A stretch of DNA of 64,000 nt from Labrys miyagiensis (GCF_030160835.1 NZ_BSPC01000011.1:62001-126000); one strand, 5' to 3'; shown: positions 51,590-61,280, numbered from the stretch's first letter. Made by a program: numbers and translations. The notes: a model not told the origin generated them from the sequence alone.

Positions 51590-51874
51590 TTATAGCCTAC
51601 GAGGCCATTTGCGGGCGCCATGGAAAATGCGCAGGATACGAATGCGTTCACCGATGATCCGGTAGATCGCGATATAGGAGGTATGGGCGATGACCAATTC
51701 ACGAGTGCCCGGGATTCGACCCAGGCGCCCCAGCCGAGGATGATCGATTAGCATGGAGACCTGTCGCTGGATTTCGTCGGAGATCGCCAAAGCCGAGGTA
51801 GGACTATCGATGTTGATGTAGTCGGCTATCTCGAATGTGTCATTTTGCGCTCTGGGATGCCACTCAATCTCCAC
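51590..51874 (-). CDS. RelE/ParE-family toxin
   Basis: Type II toxin of about 94 residues. From the GTG at 51874 it begins VEIEWHPRAQNDTFEIADYI, the usual ParE/RelE start, followed by DHPRLGRLGRIPGTRELVI and YIAIYRIIGERIRILRIFHGARKWP, a complete C-terminal core. A TTG at 51892 is an alternative start. It overlaps the end of its antitoxin gene by about 11 bases. Such toxins inhibit gyrase or cleave mRNA; which one cannot be told from sequence. Confidence 0.85.
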   Translation of the reverse strand: MEIEWHPRAQNDTFEIADYINIDSPTSALAISDEIQRQVSMLIDHPRLGRLGRIPGTRELVIAHTSYIAIYRIIGERIRILRIFHGARKWPRRL

Positions 51875-52175
51875 GCTTTGAAGCTCTCGCAATCCGTGCT
51901 TCTAAACGCTCGCGCATCTCCCGCATGACCTGCTCGTGGGGGACGCCGGGACTGTCATCGTCAAAGACTTCCTGGACCTGCTGGCGAAACCACTCATCGT
52001 AGCCGGGTTCCGGTTTGTTACGCCGGTCGACATAAGCGCGCATGAATTCACGTATGACCTGGGCGGCCGGTCTATCCTCGGCCTCGGTGGCGGCCTTAAA
52101 TTCGGCCTTGAGGTCCGCGGGGATCCGGAAGTTGAAGTTCTCTTCCTTGAGGCGATTACGGGATCGAGGCATCAT
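51864..52175 (-). CDS. Antitoxin, ribbon-helix-helix type
   Basis: 103 residues. The N-terminal FNFRIPADLKAEFKAATEAE and the following AAQVIREFMRAYVDRR form a ribbon-helix-helix DNA-binding domain; the C-terminal charged tail would wrap the toxin. ATG at 52175 behind AGGAGAG. It precedes and overlaps the toxin gene, the usual order. A 30-bp perfect palindrome 23 bases upstream is a probable operator for the pair. Confidence 0.87.
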   Translation of the reverse strand: MMPRSRNRLKEENFNFRIPADLKAEFKAATEAEDRPAAQVIREFMRAYVDRRNKPEPGYDEWFRQQVQEVFDDDSPGVPHEQVMREMRERLEARIARASKRGD

Positions 52176-52197
52176 TCTCTCCTGAATCAGGACCTGA

Positions 52198-52227
52198 GCG
52201 ATGATAATGCAATTGCATTATCATCGC
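52198..52227. promoter_or_regulatory. 30-bp perfect palindrome, probable toxin-antitoxin operator
   Basis: The half site gcgatgataatgcaa is followed immediately by its exact complement ttgcattatcatcgc, with no spacer and no mismatch. It lies in the divergent gap between the antitoxin start (52175) and deoA (52319). Autorepression by the ribbon-helix-helix antitoxin is the likely role; an effect on deoA is possible. Confidence 0.75.
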
Positions 52228-52318
52228 CAGATAGATCTGTAAATCGCCAAGCACTGGCGCTATGAAGCAGGCAGAAAACCAAGGGCCCTTCGGATATAGG
52301 GCTAGGGAGAATGCTGTC

Positions 52319-53644
52319 TTGACCATCCTTCCCCAGGAAATCATCCGCAAGAAGCGCGACGGGGCGGCCTTGGCCCCCGCCGAAATCGAGGCCTTTGTGC
52401 AGGGGCTCGTCGCCGGCAGCGTCACCCATGCGCAGGTCGCGGCCTTTGCGATGGCGGTGTATTTCCGCGGCATGAGCATGGAGGAGCGTATCGCGCTGAC
52501 CCGGGCGATGACGCAATCCGGCACCGTGCTGGATTGGCGCAGCCTGGGCCTGCCCGGGCCGGTGGTGGACAAGCATTCCACCGGCGGCGTCGGCGACAAT
52601 GTCAGCCTGATGCTAGGCCCCATCGTGGCGGCGTGCGGGGGCTATGTGCCGATGATTTCGGGCCGCGGCCTCGGCCATACCGGCGGCACGCTCGACAAGC
52701 TCGATGCGATCCCGGGCTATGCCACGCAGCCTGATCTTGCCCTGTTCCGCAAGGTGGTGAAGGAGGAGGGTGTCGCCATCATCGGGCAGACCGCCGATCT
52801 CGCCCCGGCCGACAAGACCGTCTACGCCATCCGCGACGTGACGGCGACGGTTGAATCGATCGCGCTGATCACCGCCTCGATCCTTTCCAAGAAGCTCGCT
52901 GCCGGGCTGCAGGCGCTGGTGATGGATGTCAAGACAGGCTCGGGCGCCTTCATGCGGACGCTGGAGGATTCGCGCGAGCTTGCCGCCTCGATCGCCACGG
53001 TGGCGACCGGCGCCGGCCTGCCGACCGTCGCGCTGATCACCGCCAAGGACCAGCCGCTGGCCAGCGCCGCCGGCAATGCCGTGGAAGTGCGCAACGCGGT
53101 GGAGTTCCTCACCGGCGCCCATCGCGACGCACGCCTCAAGGCGGTGACGCTCGCTTTGTGCGCCGAGATGCTGGTGCTCGGCAGGCTTGCCGATGGCATT
53201 GGGGAGGCGCGGGCCAAGGTCGAGCGGGCGCTGGACAGCGGCGCCGCGACCGAGCATTTCGCCCGCATGGTCACGGCCCTCGGCGGGCCGGCCGACTTCG
53301 TCGAGCATCACGAGCGCTATCTGCAGGTCGCGCCGGTGGTGAAGCCGGTCTTCGCCAGCGAGGCCGGCCTTATCGCCGCCATCGACACCCGGGCCGTCGG
53401 CCTGGCCGTGGTGGCGCTCGGCGGCGGGCGGACGCGCCCGCAGGACGCGATCGACCATGCCGTGGGCATCACGGATCTGGCGGAAATCGGCGAGGAGGTC
53501 GGCGGGGACCGGCCGATCGGCTTCGTGCATGCCCGCAGCGAGGAGAGGGCCAGGGCGGCGGCCGAGACGCTGAGCGCCGCCTATCAGATCGGCGAGAGCC
53601 AGGAGGCCCTGCCGCCGGTTCTGGAACGCATCGTGGGAGCGTGA
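52319..53644 (+). CDS. deoA: Thymidine phosphorylase
   Basis: Phosphorolysis of thymidine and deoxyuridine to base and deoxyribose 1-phosphate. The 441-residue protein starts at TTG 52319, with AGGGAGA at 52304-52310, so that it reads [15 protein letters not shown], in line with family N-termini; an ATG at 52262 would add 19 unlikely residues. Diagnostic are [39 protein letters not shown] and [12 protein letters not shown]. It is followed after one base by deoB, a standard salvage pair. Confidence 0.95.
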   Translation: MTILPQEIIRKKRDGAALAPAEIEAFVQGLVAGSVTHAQVAAFAMAVYFRGMSMEERIALTRAMTQSGTVLDWRSLGLPGPVVDKHSTGGVGDNVSLMLGPIVAACGGYVPMISGRGLGHTGGTLDKLDAIPGYATQPDLALFRKVVKEEGVAIIGQTADLAPADKTVYAIRDVTATVESIALITASILSKKLAAGLQALVMDVKTGSGAFMRTLEDSRELAASIATVATGAGLPTVALITAKDQPLASAAGNAVEVRNAVEFLTGAHRDARLKAVTLALCAEMLVLGRLADGIGEARAKVERALDSGAATEHFARMVTALGGPADFVEHHERYLQVAPVVKPVFASEAGLIAAIDTRAVGLAVVALGGGRTRPQDAIDHAVGITDLAEIGEEVGGDRPIGFVHARSEERARAAAETLSAAYQIGESQEALPPVLERIVGA

Positions 53645-53645
53645 A

Positions 53646-54860
53646 ATGGCACGCGCCTTCATTCTGGTGATGGACTCCTTCGGCATCGGCTCAGCCGATG
53701 ACGCAGTCCGCTATGGCGATACGGGCTCGAACACGCTTGGCCATATCGCCGCTGCCTGCGCCACCGGTTCCACCGGCGAGAAGCGCCGGCGCTCCGGGCC
53801 GCTGCACCTGCCGGTGCTGGCGGGCCTCGGGCTCGGCAAGGCCGCCGAGGCTGCATCCGGCTTGGCTCCGCCGGGGCTCGCCACCGAGACCATCAGCGGC
53901 CTGTGGGGCTATGCCGCGGAGATTTCCAGGGGCAAGGACACGCCATCAGGCCACTGGGAGATCGCCGGCTACCCCGTGCCGTTCGACTGGGGCTATTTCC
54001 CGGCTACGATCCCCTGCTTCCCGCCCGACCTCATCGCGGCCATCGTCAAGGAAGCCGGCCTGCCGGGCGTGCTCGGCGAGAAGCATGCCTCGGGCACCGA
54101 GATCATCGCCGAACTCGGCGCCGAGAGCGTCCGGACCGGCAAGCCGATCTGCTACACCTCCGCCGACAGCGTGCTGCAGATCGCCGCCCATGAGGAGGCC
54201 TTCGGGCTGGAGCGCCTGCTCGACCTCTGCCGGATCGCACGGCGCCATGTCGATGCGCTCAACATCGGCCGGGTGATCGCGCGGCCCTTCGTCGGCGATG
54301 AGGCTACCGGCTTCAGCCGCACCGCCAACCGGCGCGATTTTGCGGTGCCGCCGCCGGCCGATACACTGCTCGATGCGGTGGAAAAGGCCCGGCGTACCAC
54401 CATCACCATCGGCAAGATCGGCGATATCTTCGCCCATCGCGGCACGGGCGAGAACATCAAGGGCCCCGATAATGATGCCCTGATCGACCGCACGCTCGAA
54501 GCCATGAAGCGCCTGCCGGAAGGTGGCTTCCTTTTTGCCAATTATGTCGACTTCGACACGCTCTACGGCCACCGCCGCGATATTCCGGGCTACGCGGCGG
54601 CCTTGGAGGCGTTCGACCGCCGTCTGCCGGAAATCCTGGCGCGGCTCAATCCCGACGATCTCCTGATCATCACCGCCGACCATGGCTGCGACCCGTCTTG
54701 GAGGGGGACCGACCATACGCGCGAATTCGTGCCGGTCCTGGCAAGGCTCGGCGGACGCAGGGGCTCCGTCGGCCGCCGGGAGACCTTCGCCGACATGGCC
54801 GCAAGCGTGGCGGAGCATCTCGGGCTGGCCTGGCGAGGGGCGGGGCAGTCGTTTCTGTAG
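53646..54860 (+). CDS. deoB: Phosphopentomutase
   Basis: Interconverts (deoxy)ribose 1-phosphate and 5-phosphate, linking deoA to central metabolism. The 404-residue alkaline-phosphatase-superfamily protein has the metal site [12 protein letters not shown] near 10, the active-site threonine in [23 protein letters not shown], and the C-terminal [23 protein letters not shown]. It lies one base after deoA, so they are co-expressed. Confidence 0.97.
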   Translation: MARAFILVMDSFGIGSADDAVRYGDTGSNTLGHIAAACATGSTGEKRRRSGPLHLPVLAGLGLGKAAEAASGLAPPGLATETISGLWGYAAEISRGKDTPSGHWEIAGYPVPFDWGYFPATIPCFPPDLIAAIVKEAGLPGVLGEKHASGTEIIAELGAESVRTGKPICYTSADSVLQIAAHEEAFGLERLLDLCRIARRHVDALNIGRVIARPFVGDEATGFSRTANRRDFAVPPPADTLLDAVEKARRTTITIGKIGDIFAHRGTGENIKGPDNDALIDRTLEAMKRLPEGGFLFANYVDFDTLYGHRRDIPGYAAALEAFDRRLPEILARLNPDDLLIITADHGCDPSWRGTDHTREFVPVLARLGGRRGSVGRRETFADMAASVAEHLGLAWRGAGQSFL

Positions 54861-55014
54861 CGCGCTCCGGGGTGTCCAGCCATATCCGAAGCAGCCTTGC
54901 CATAGGGAAGGCATTGGAACAGCCCAAGCACGGAAAATAATTCTGGCAAAGCGCGATGCATGAGGGGACGCGCGGACGTCCTACTCCATGTCACTATCAT
55001 GGAGGATCTCTGCA
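54861..55014. other. deoB to SDR gene spacer
   Basis: 154 bp without a gene. It contains gacgcgcggacgtcct at about 54968-54983, which looks like a lone remnant of a family A arm, followed by the ggaggatct ribosome site of the next gene. Confidence 0.4.
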
Positions 55015-55758
55015 ATGGTCGATTTGTCCCGTACTCCGATTACCGTCATCGGCGCCAGCCGTGGCCTCGGGCGTGTCCTGGCTGAAACTTTTCATCGTCT
55101 TGGCGCACCGGTGCTGGCCGTGGCGCGGGGGCAGTCCGGTCTCGACGCCCTTGCGCGCGATATGCCCGGCGTGGCGGTTCTCGCCTGTGATGCGTCGGCG
55201 GCCGATGCGCCGGAGCACGTCTTCGCGGTTCAGACGCCGCGCGTGCTGGTTCTGTGCGGCGGCGCCATGCCACCATGCAGGCCCTTCCCCGAGCTGGACT
55301 GGGAGGCATTCAGCGACAACTGGAACACTGATGTGCGCATGAGCTTCCATTTCCTGCAAGCGGCGCTGGCACGGCCTTTGCCGCCTGGCACGACCGTGGT
55401 CACGATCACCAGCGGTGCCGTGCGCCAGGGCTCACCGATTTCCGGCGGCTATGCCGGCGCCAAGCAGATGCAGATCTTCATGACCGGCTATGCCCAGAAA
55501 GCGGCGGAGCGCGCCGGCCTTGACCTGCGGTTCCTGTCACTGGCCCCGGCGCGCCTCATGCCCCAGACGGATATCGGGGCGGCAGGAGTCAGGGGCTATG
55601 CTGCCTATAACGGCACCACCGAGGCTGCCTTTCTGGAGGCAATGGGACCGGGCTTGAACCCGCAGCAAGTCGCGGACGCGCTGCTCGATCTCATCGGGGA
55701 GGCAAAGCCGGGCGGCAATTTTATCGTTTCTCCCGAGGGCGTGGCGGCGCTAGGCTGA
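55015..55758 (+). CDS. Short-chain dehydrogenase/reductase family protein
   Basis: 247 residues with the SDR cofactor loop GASRGLGRVLAETF near 13-26 and a catalytic YAGAKQ motif (Y-x-x-x-K), with the preceding serine in TSGAVRQGSPISGG. ATG at 55015 behind GGAGG. It is coupled to the sigma factor gene through a TGATG overlap at 55756-55760. Genes for oxidoreductases of this kind often sit next to ECF sigma factors with a SnoaL-like extension, so it is the probable partner or target of that sigma factor. Substrate unknown. Confidence 0.9.
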   Translation: MVDLSRTPITVIGASRGLGRVLAETFHRLGAPVLAVARGQSGLDALARDMPGVAVLACDASAADAPEHVFAVQTPRVLVLCGGAMPPCRPFPELDWEAFSDNWNTDVRMSFHFLQAALARPLPPGTTVVTITSGAVRQGSPISGGYAGAKQMQIFMTGYAQKAAERAGLDLRFLSLAPARLMPQTDIGAAGVRGYAAYNGTTEAAFLEAMGPGLNPQQVADALLDLIGEAKPGGNFIVSPEGVAALG

Positions 55759-56681
55759 TGCGAATGGAGAATGCGATCACCCTCCCTGATGCTTCGAGCG
55801 CCTTTTCCGCTCTGGCGAGCACCATGCGCGACGAACTGAAGCGACACTGCTATCGCATGATGGGCGGCGTGCAGGATGCCGAGGATTGTGTGCAGGAGAC
55901 CCTGCTGCGCGGCTGGCGTGAATTCGCCAGCCTGCGCGAGGAGGCGGCAGGGCGCTCGTGGCTCTACAGCATCGCCACTCGCGTCTGCCTCGACGCACAG
56001 CGCAGCCGCCGCCGCCGGCAGACCTTGTTCGGCCCCAGCCTCGATGAGATCGAGCCGGGAGCGGAACCTTGGATCGAACCATGGCCGGGCGGGGTTGCGC
56101 CATCCGACCCACAACGCAGGCAAGACATCCGGCTGGCGTTTGTCTCGTTGTTGCACGGGCTTTCGCCGCGAGCCCGCGCCATGCTGCTGCTCCATGACGG
56201 CGTGGGCATGACGGCGGCGGAAGCCGCAGCCGCGCTTGGCATCAGCGTGCCAGCAGCGCGCAGCGCCCTGCAGCGGGCGCGGACGGCCCTGCCGCCGCAG
56301 GATGTCGCGGCGAGAGAGGAGGCTCCGATAGAAGCCTATGTCGAGGCTTGGAATGCGGGGGATGTCGATGCGCTGATCGGTCTGCTTCACAGGGATATCA
56401 TCATGACCATGCCGCCGTGGCACCGCACCTTCATCGGCCGGGACGAGGTCGCGCGTTTCATGACCGGCGTCTGGCCACGCTACAGCGGTTTCCGCGCCAT
56501 GGCCGTTATCGCCAATGGGCAGCCCGCAGCGGCTGTCTACACCCGCCGCGACGACGGGCCTTATCTGCCACACTCGCTCCATGTCCTGGCGGGTGGCGGG
56601 CAGGTTGGTGAGATCGTTCTTTATGCCCCTCCGTTGGGTCCGAACCTTTTTGCCTTTTTTGGCCTGCCGCCGACAGCCTGA
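55758..56681 (+). CDS. ECF sigma factor with C-terminal SnoaL-like domain
   Basis: 307 residues. Region 2 (MRDELKRHCYRMMGGVQDAE and DCVQETLLRGWREFASLREE, SWLYSIATRVCLDAQRS) and region 4 (LSPRARAMLLLHDGVGMTAAEAAAALGI and SVPAARSALQRARTALP) are clear, and residues about 190-300 form a SnoaL/NTF2-like domain (YVEAWNAGDVDALIGLLHRD, PWHRTFIGRDEVARFM). Sigma factors of this kind (ECF41-like) use the extension to control their own activity and have no anti-sigma gene; none is present here. It starts inside the SDR stop codon. Confidence 0.9.
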   Translation: MRMENAITLPDASSAFSALASTMRDELKRHCYRMMGGVQDAEDCVQETLLRGWREFASLREEAAGRSWLYSIATRVCLDAQRSRRRRQTLFGPSLDEIEPGAEPWIEPWPGGVAPSDPQRRQDIRLAFVSLLHGLSPRARAMLLLHDGVGMTAAEAAAALGISVPAARSALQRARTALPPQDVAAREEAPIEAYVEAWNAGDVDALIGLLHRDIIMTMPPWHRTFIGRDEVARFMTGVWPRYSGFRAMAVIANGQPAAAVYTRRDDGPYLPHSLHVLAGGGQVGEIVLYAPPLGPNLFAFFGLPPTA

Positions 56682-56812
56682 AGCAAGATGGGCGCCGTGG
56701 GCTTCGCTCTCCCCAACAGAGGCCTGCGCGCTCACACCTTCTCAACCATGATTTGAGACCGGATTGCGAATTCGGCGCCCGTTAACGCCTCCGCATCATC
56801 GGCCCTTCCATC

Positions 56813-56983
56813 ATGACGCTGGACTTCGTTGAGTTGAGCGGTTTCATGATCGAGCGCATGCATTGGACATTGAAGGGCGGAATTGCGGCCGGAGACAAGG
56901 CGCAGTTCTGGGTGGGACTCGTGCTGGCCGTGGCGACCGCCATCCTGCTGTTTGCGAGCTTCCTCGATCTGGTGATGATCTGA
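56813..56983 (+). CDS. Small membrane protein, function unknown
   Basis: 56 residues, below usual length cut-offs. An N-terminal charged part (FMIERMHWTLKGGIAAGD) is followed by one membrane helix (WVGLVLAVATAILLFASFLDLV). The ribosome site is weak, so this is a tentative gene. It lies directly ahead of a family A repeat and convergent with the cytidine deaminase gene. Confidence 0.5.
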   Translation: MTLDFVELSGFMIERMHWTLKGGIAAGDKAQFWVGLVLAVATAILLFASFLDLVMI

Positions 56984-56987
56984 TTTT

Positions 56988-57074
56988 CCCGGGTGCGCGG
57001 ACGTCCCGTCCGCCTCTTCCTATCTTGCACCCGCGGCGTTTCCAGAGTGCGGACGGGACGTCCGCGCACCCGGG
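56988..57074. repeat. Family A variant element, second copy
   Basis: The ends cccgggtgcgcggacgtccc and gggacgtccgcgcacccggg, with a core near cgcctcttcc, match the copy at 22515-22601. It separates the small membrane protein gene from cdd. Confidence 0.9.
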
Positions 57075-57086
57075 AAACGCTCCCAG

Positions 57087-57503
57087 CTACCCCAGATTCT
57101 CCGGCCCGAAGCTCTCCGGCAGCAATTCGTCCAGCGTGAAGCTGCGCCTTATGCCCTCCGGTCCGGCAATATGGATCGGCGTGCCGGGCGCTGCGAATTC
57201 GCGGATGCGCTGGCGGCAGCTCCCGCACGGCGTGGTGAGGCCGGGCGCGTCGGGATGGGCGTCCATCCAGCCCAGCACCAGGATCTCGGCGATCTCAGTT
57301 TCCCCGCTCGCCACCATCAAGGAGATCGCCCCGCCTTCGGCGCAGGCGCCGACTGGGTAGGCGGCGTTCTCTACATTGCAGCCGGGATAGATCTTGCCGG
57401 AACGGCCACGGATGGCCGCGCCCACCTTGAAGCGCGAATAGGGCGCATGCGCCTTTTCGCGCACGGCCCTGGCGGCCTCGAAGAGATCGGCGAGCCTATC
57501 CAT
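57087..57503 (-). CDS. cdd: Cytidine deaminase
   Basis: Deaminates cytidine and deoxycytidine. The 138-residue protein has the zinc site C54-A-E56 (PVGACAEGGAI) with E56 as catalytic acid and the second pair C93 and C96 in TTPCGSCRQ, plus APYSRFKVGAA near the start. Its ATG overlaps the stop of the permease gene (TGATG at 57501-57505), which ties it to nucleoside import. Confidence 0.96.
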   Translation of the reverse strand: MDRLADLFEAARAVREKAHAPYSRFKVGAAIRGRSGKIYPGCNVENAAYPVGACAEGGAISLMVASGETEIAEILVLGWMDAHPDAPGLTTPCGSCRQRIREFAAPGTPIHIAGPEGIRRSFTLDELLPESFGPENLG

Positions 57504-58480
57504 CACCGTTCCTTGACATAGGGTACGCCTGCAGCCTTGGGCGGGTGAGCGGTGCCCACGAAGCCGGCGAGCATCAGCACGGTGAGGATATACGGCATGG
57601 CGTCGATCAGCTCCGACGGGATGTTGCCGATGCCGGGAATCACCATGTTGGAGCCCATCTGGTTGGCGATGGCGTTGAGCAGACCGAAGAGGAGGCAGGC
57701 GCCCATCGACTGCCAGGGCCGCCATTTGGCGAAGATCAGGGCGGCGAGGCCCATATAGCCGCGCCCGCCCGTCATGTTGGGCACGAAGGCGGCGGAGTAG
57801 GAGGTCGACAGGAAAGCCCCGGCAACGCCCGTCAGCACGCCGCAGATGATCACGGCCCGGTAGCGCAGCCAGGCCACCGAGATGCCCGCGGTGTCGACGG
57901 CCTGCGGATTTTCACCGACGGCGCGCAGGCGCAGCCCGAATCGCGTCCGGTAGACCGCCCACACCGTCAGCGGCACGCACAGGAAGGCGAAATAGGTCAG
58001 CGGGGACTGCTCGGAAAGAGCGCCGCTATAGATGGGGCCAATGACCGGGACGTGCGCAAGCGCCGCGGCGCCCGGCAGGTCGATCGGCAGGAAGCGTGCG
58101 CTGCCTGAGAGATCCGGCGTGCGCCCACCCTGGCCATACCAGGTATTGCCCAGAAAGGCGGTAAGGCCGACAGCCAGCTGGTTGATGGCCACGCCGGAGA
58201 CGATCTGGTTGCCGCGATAGTTGATCGAGGCGATGCCGTGCAGAACCGCGAAGGCGATCGCGGTGATGATGGCCGCGGCCAGGCCGAGCAGGGCGGAATC
58301 ATAGGTGGAGGCCACGACTGCGGCGGCGAAGGCGCCGGCGAGCATCTTGCCCTCCAGGCCGATATCGACGATGCCCGAACGTTCGGAATAGAGGCCGGCC
58401 AGGCAGCAGAGCAGGAGGGGAGTCGCAAGGCGGATGGTGGCGGCGGGTGCGGTGATGCCCAGCGTCATCAGGAAGTCCAT
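57503..58480 (-). CDS. Nucleoside ABC transporter permease (NupQ/YufQ type)
   Basis: 325 residues with about eight to nine membrane helices of the BPD_transp_2 family. The early LYSERSGIVDIGLEGKMLAGAF is the family motif, followed by NYRGNQIVSGVAINQLAVGL and MTGGRGYMGLAALIFAKWRPW. This is one of two channel subunits of a BMP-type nucleoside importer. ATG at 58480; its stop is shared with the cdd start. Confidence 0.93.
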   Translation of the reverse strand: MDFLMTLGITAPAATIRLATPLLLCCLAGLYSERSGIVDIGLEGKMLAGAFAAAVVASTYDSALLGLAAAIITAIAFAVLHGIASINYRGNQIVSGVAINQLAVGLTAFLGNTWYGQGGRTPDLSGSARFLPIDLPGAAALAHVPVIGPIYSGALSEQSPLTYFAFLCVPLTVWAVYRTRFGLRLRAVGENPQAVDTAGISVAWLRYRAVIICGVLTGVAGAFLSTSYSAAFVPNMTGGRGYMGLAALIFAKWRPWQSMGACLLFGLLNAIANQMGSNMVIPGIGNIPSELIDAMPYILTVLMLAGFVGTAHPPKAAGVPYVKER

Positions 58481-58484
58481 GGCG

Positions 58485-59666
58485 TCAGGCTCCTTTCGGC
58501 TTGCGATGCAGGAAAGGTCCGAGCACGGCAACGAGCTGCGGGCGCACCATCAGCTCCAGGGCGCCGACGAACAGGATGATCATGCCCTGGATCACCTCGA
58601 TGAGATGGCGATCGAAAACGGGATAATCGAACACCAGCTCCTGCCCGCCCTGGATTAGGGCGCCGAACAGGATCGAGGCGAGTACGATGCCCACGGGATG
58701 GGAACGGCCCATCAGAGAAACCGCGATGCCGATGAAGCCGGCCCCGGCGGTGTAGTCGATGAACATGCGATGCTGGTCGCCCATCAGCACATTGGTGCCC
58801 ATCAGCCCCGCCAGAGCGCCCGAGACCAGCATGGTGACGATGATGATGCGGGCCGGCGAGATGCCGGCATAGACGGCCGCGGTCTTGTTGTGGCCGACGG
58901 TACGCATGGCATAGCCGAAGCGTGAACGCCAGATCAGCAGCCAGACCAGGAAGGCGGCAAGCAGTGAAAGTGGGAAGGCGAGGTTGACCAGCGTGAGGTC
59001 CAGGTTGACGCCGAAATAGGCCAGCATGTCGCTAAGCGTCGGCAGGCTCGCATTATCCGGGAATAGCTCCGACTTGGGGTCGCCGGTGCCCGGTTTCATC
59101 AGCACATGCACGATCAGATATTGCACCAGGTCGGTGGCGATGTAGTTGAACATGATGGTGGTGATGACGATATGGCTGCCGCGCTTGGCCTGGAGATAGC
59201 CGGGCAGGAACGACCACAGCGCGCCGAAGATCATCGCCGCGACAATGCCGATGGGAATGGTGAGAAACCAGGGTAGTGCGGTCGCATGCAGGCAGGCAAA
59301 AGCGATGCCGAGGCCGGCGACCTGTCCCTGTCCGTCGACGCCGATATTGAAGAGGCCGGCATGGAAGGCTACGGCGACCGCAAGGCCGGCGAAGATGTAG
59401 GTCGTGGCATAATAGAGCGTGGTGCCGATGCCGTTGGCGTCGCCGAAGGCTCCCTGGATCATGGTGGTGCCGACGGTCAGCGGATCCGCGCCGACGAAGG
59501 CCCACACCACGATGCCGGAGACCATGAAGGCGATCAACAGGTTGATCAGCGGCAGCATGATGGTGTCGGCCCACCAGGGCAGCGGCGTCAGCGAGCTGGC
59601 ATTGGCCGAGAAGGCCTGAATGAGAAGGCGATGGAACTTCTGGGAGGGAGTGTCGAGCGCGCTCAT
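58485..59666 (-). CDS. Nucleoside ABC transporter permease (NupP/YufP type)
   Basis: 393 residues, longer than the partner, with an N-terminal extension, the family motif FHAGLFNIGVDGQGQVAGLG, SHIVITTIMFNYIATDLVQYL, and SPARIIIVTMLVSGALAGLMG. ATG at 59666, overlapping the ATPase stop in ATGA. It forms the channel with the permease encoded four bases downstream. Confidence 0.93.
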   Translation of the reverse strand: MSALDTPSQKFHRLLIQAFSANASSLTPLPWWADTIMLPLINLLIAFMVSGIVVWAFVGADPLTVGTTMIQGAFGDANGIGTTLYYATTYIFAGLAVAVAFHAGLFNIGVDGQGQVAGLGIAFACLHATALPWFLTIPIGIVAAMIFGALWSFLPGYLQAKRGSHIVITTIMFNYIATDLVQYLIVHVLMKPGTGDPKSELFPDNASLPTLSDMLAYFGVNLDLTLVNLAFPLSLLAAFLVWLLIWRSRFGYAMRTVGHNKTAAVYAGISPARIIIVTMLVSGALAGLMGTNVLMGDQHRMFIDYTAGAGFIGIAVSLMGRSHPVGIVLASILFGALIQGGQELVFDYPVFDRHLIEVIQGMIILFVGALELMVRPQLVAVLGPFLHRKPKGA

Positions 59667-61180
59667 GCCGCTTGCTCCGAAACGCCCGCCATCAGCAGGC
59701 CGAGTTCGTTCTCGGTCGCGTTCCTGGCCAGGCGCTCCCCGGTTATCTGCCCCCCGCACATCACGAGAATGCGGTCGGACAGGCCCATGATCTCCTCCAG
59801 CTCCACCGAGACCACCAGAATGGCCTTGCCGGCATCGCGCATGGCGATCAGCCGGCGATGGATGAATTCGATGGCGCCGATATCGACGCCGCGGGTCGGC
59901 TGGCCGATGATGAGCAGCGAGGGATCGCGCTCCATCTCGCGTGCGAGCACGATCTTCTGGGCGTTGCCGCCGGAGAAATTGGCGGTCTTGAGCTTGGGAT
60001 CGCGCGGGCGGACGTCGAAGCGCTCCATCTTGCCTGCGAGGTCGGAGATGATGCGGCGATAGTTGAGCAGCAGGCTGCCGCCGAGCTTGGGATCCTTCTG
60101 ATAGCCGAGGATCGAGCTCTCATAGGCTGCGAAGGGCTTCACCAGCCCCATGCGCATGCGATCCTCCGGCACATGGGCGAGCCCGAGATTGCGCAGATGC
60201 GCCGGATCGGCCTCGGCGATATTTTTGCCGCGCAGGATGATCTGCCCGGACGCCACCGGGCGGATGCCGGCGATGGCTTCCAGCAGTTCCGACTGGCCGT
60301 TGCCGGCCACGCCCGCCACGCCGACGATCTCGCCGGCCCGCACGGTGAAGGACACGTTGTCGACGCGCGCGACACCCTTCTCGTCCTTCACGGTGAGGTT
60401 CTTGACCTCGAGGATGACGTCGCCGGGCTTGGCCTCGGCCTTGTCGACACGCAGGAGCACCCGCCGGCCGACCATCAATTCGGCAAGCTCGGTCGCGTTG
60501 GTCTTGGCGGTCTCGACGGTTGCCACCATCTCGCCGCGCCGCATCACCGAGACGCGGTCGGTGACGGCCATGATCTCGCGCAGCTTGTGGGTGATGAGGA
60601 GGATGGTCTTGCCCTGCTCACGCAGGACCTTGAGGATTTCGAAGAGCTGATCGGCTTCGGAGGGCGTGAGCACGCCGGTCGGCTCGTCGAGGATGAGAAT
60701 GTCGGCGCCGCGATAGAGGGCCTTCAGGATCTCCACGCGCTGCTGGTTGCCGACCGGCAATTCGCCGACGATGGCATCCGGGTTGACTTCGAGATGGTAA
60801 TTCTGCTCCAGCGTGGCGAGCTCGGAGCGGGCATGAGCCATGCCACCAGCCAATATCGCGCCGCCTTCGGCGCCGAGCATGACATTTTCAAGGACCGTGA
60901 AGGGATCGACCAGCATGAAATGCTGGTGCACCATGCCGATGCCGGCCGAAATCGCGTCCTGCGAGGAGCGAATCGCCATCTCCTTGCCGTTAACCAGGAT
61001 TTCACCGCTGTCGGCCTCGTAGAACCCATAGATGATCGACATCAGGGTGGACTTGCCGGCGCCGTTCTCCCCGATGATGCCGTGGATCGTGCCTTTCTCA
61101 ACCGTGAGGTCGATCGCCTTGTTGGCATGGACAGGGCCGAAACGCTTGTCGATTTGCTTCAGTTCGAGGGCAGTAGCCAA
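59663..61180 (-). CDS. Nucleoside ABC transporter ATP-binding protein, two ATPase domains
   Basis: 505 residues with two ABC modules. The first has Walker A IGENGAGKST, VHQHFMLVDPFTVLEN, LPVGNQQRVEILKALYRGADILILDEPT; the second has a reduced Walker A (GVAGNGQSELLEAI), signature FSGGNAQKIVLARE and a QPTRGVDIGAIE Walker B. This layout is typical for the YufO/NupO and RbsA-like group. The start is a TTG at 61180 with GAGG eight bases upstream. It powers the permeases encoded downstream. Confidence 0.93.
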   Translation of the reverse strand: MATALELKQIDKRFGPVHANKAIDLTVEKGTIHGIIGENGAGKSTLMSIIYGFYEADSGEILVNGKEMAIRSSQDAISAGIGMVHQHFMLVDPFTVLENVMLGAEGGAILAGGMAHARSELATLEQNYHLEVNPDAIVGELPVGNQQRVEILKALYRGADILILDEPTGVLTPSEADQLFEILKVLREQGKTILLITHKLREIMAVTDRVSVMRRGEMVATVETAKTNATELAELMVGRRVLLRVDKAEAKPGDVILEVKNLTVKDEKGVARVDNVSFTVRAGEIVGVAGVAGNGQSELLEAIAGIRPVASGQIILRGKNIAEADPAHLRNLGLAHVPEDRMRMGLVKPFAAYESSILGYQKDPKLGGSLLLNYRRIISDLAGKMERFDVRPRDPKLKTANFSGGNAQKIVLAREMERDPSLLIIGQPTRGVDIGAIEFIHRRLIAMRDAGKAILVVSVELEEIMGLSDRILVMCGGQITGERLARNATENELGLLMAGVSEQAA

Positions 61181-61235
61181 AGCGGCCTCGCAAGATGACC
61201 GGAAAGGTCAGGACTGTTGATGCAAGGTTCGATAG

Positions 61236-61267
61236 AAAAAGGCCGACGGCAATGGCGCCGTCGGCCT
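61236..61267 (-). terminator. Rho-independent terminator after the BMP gene
   Basis: On the minus strand the 10-bp stem ggccgacggc / gccgtcggcc is followed by five T residues. It lies between the binding-protein stop (61281) and the ATPase start (61180). Partial termination here would give more binding protein than channel, a common arrangement. Confidence 0.88.
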
Positions 61268-61280
61268 CTTGCCGTCAGAC

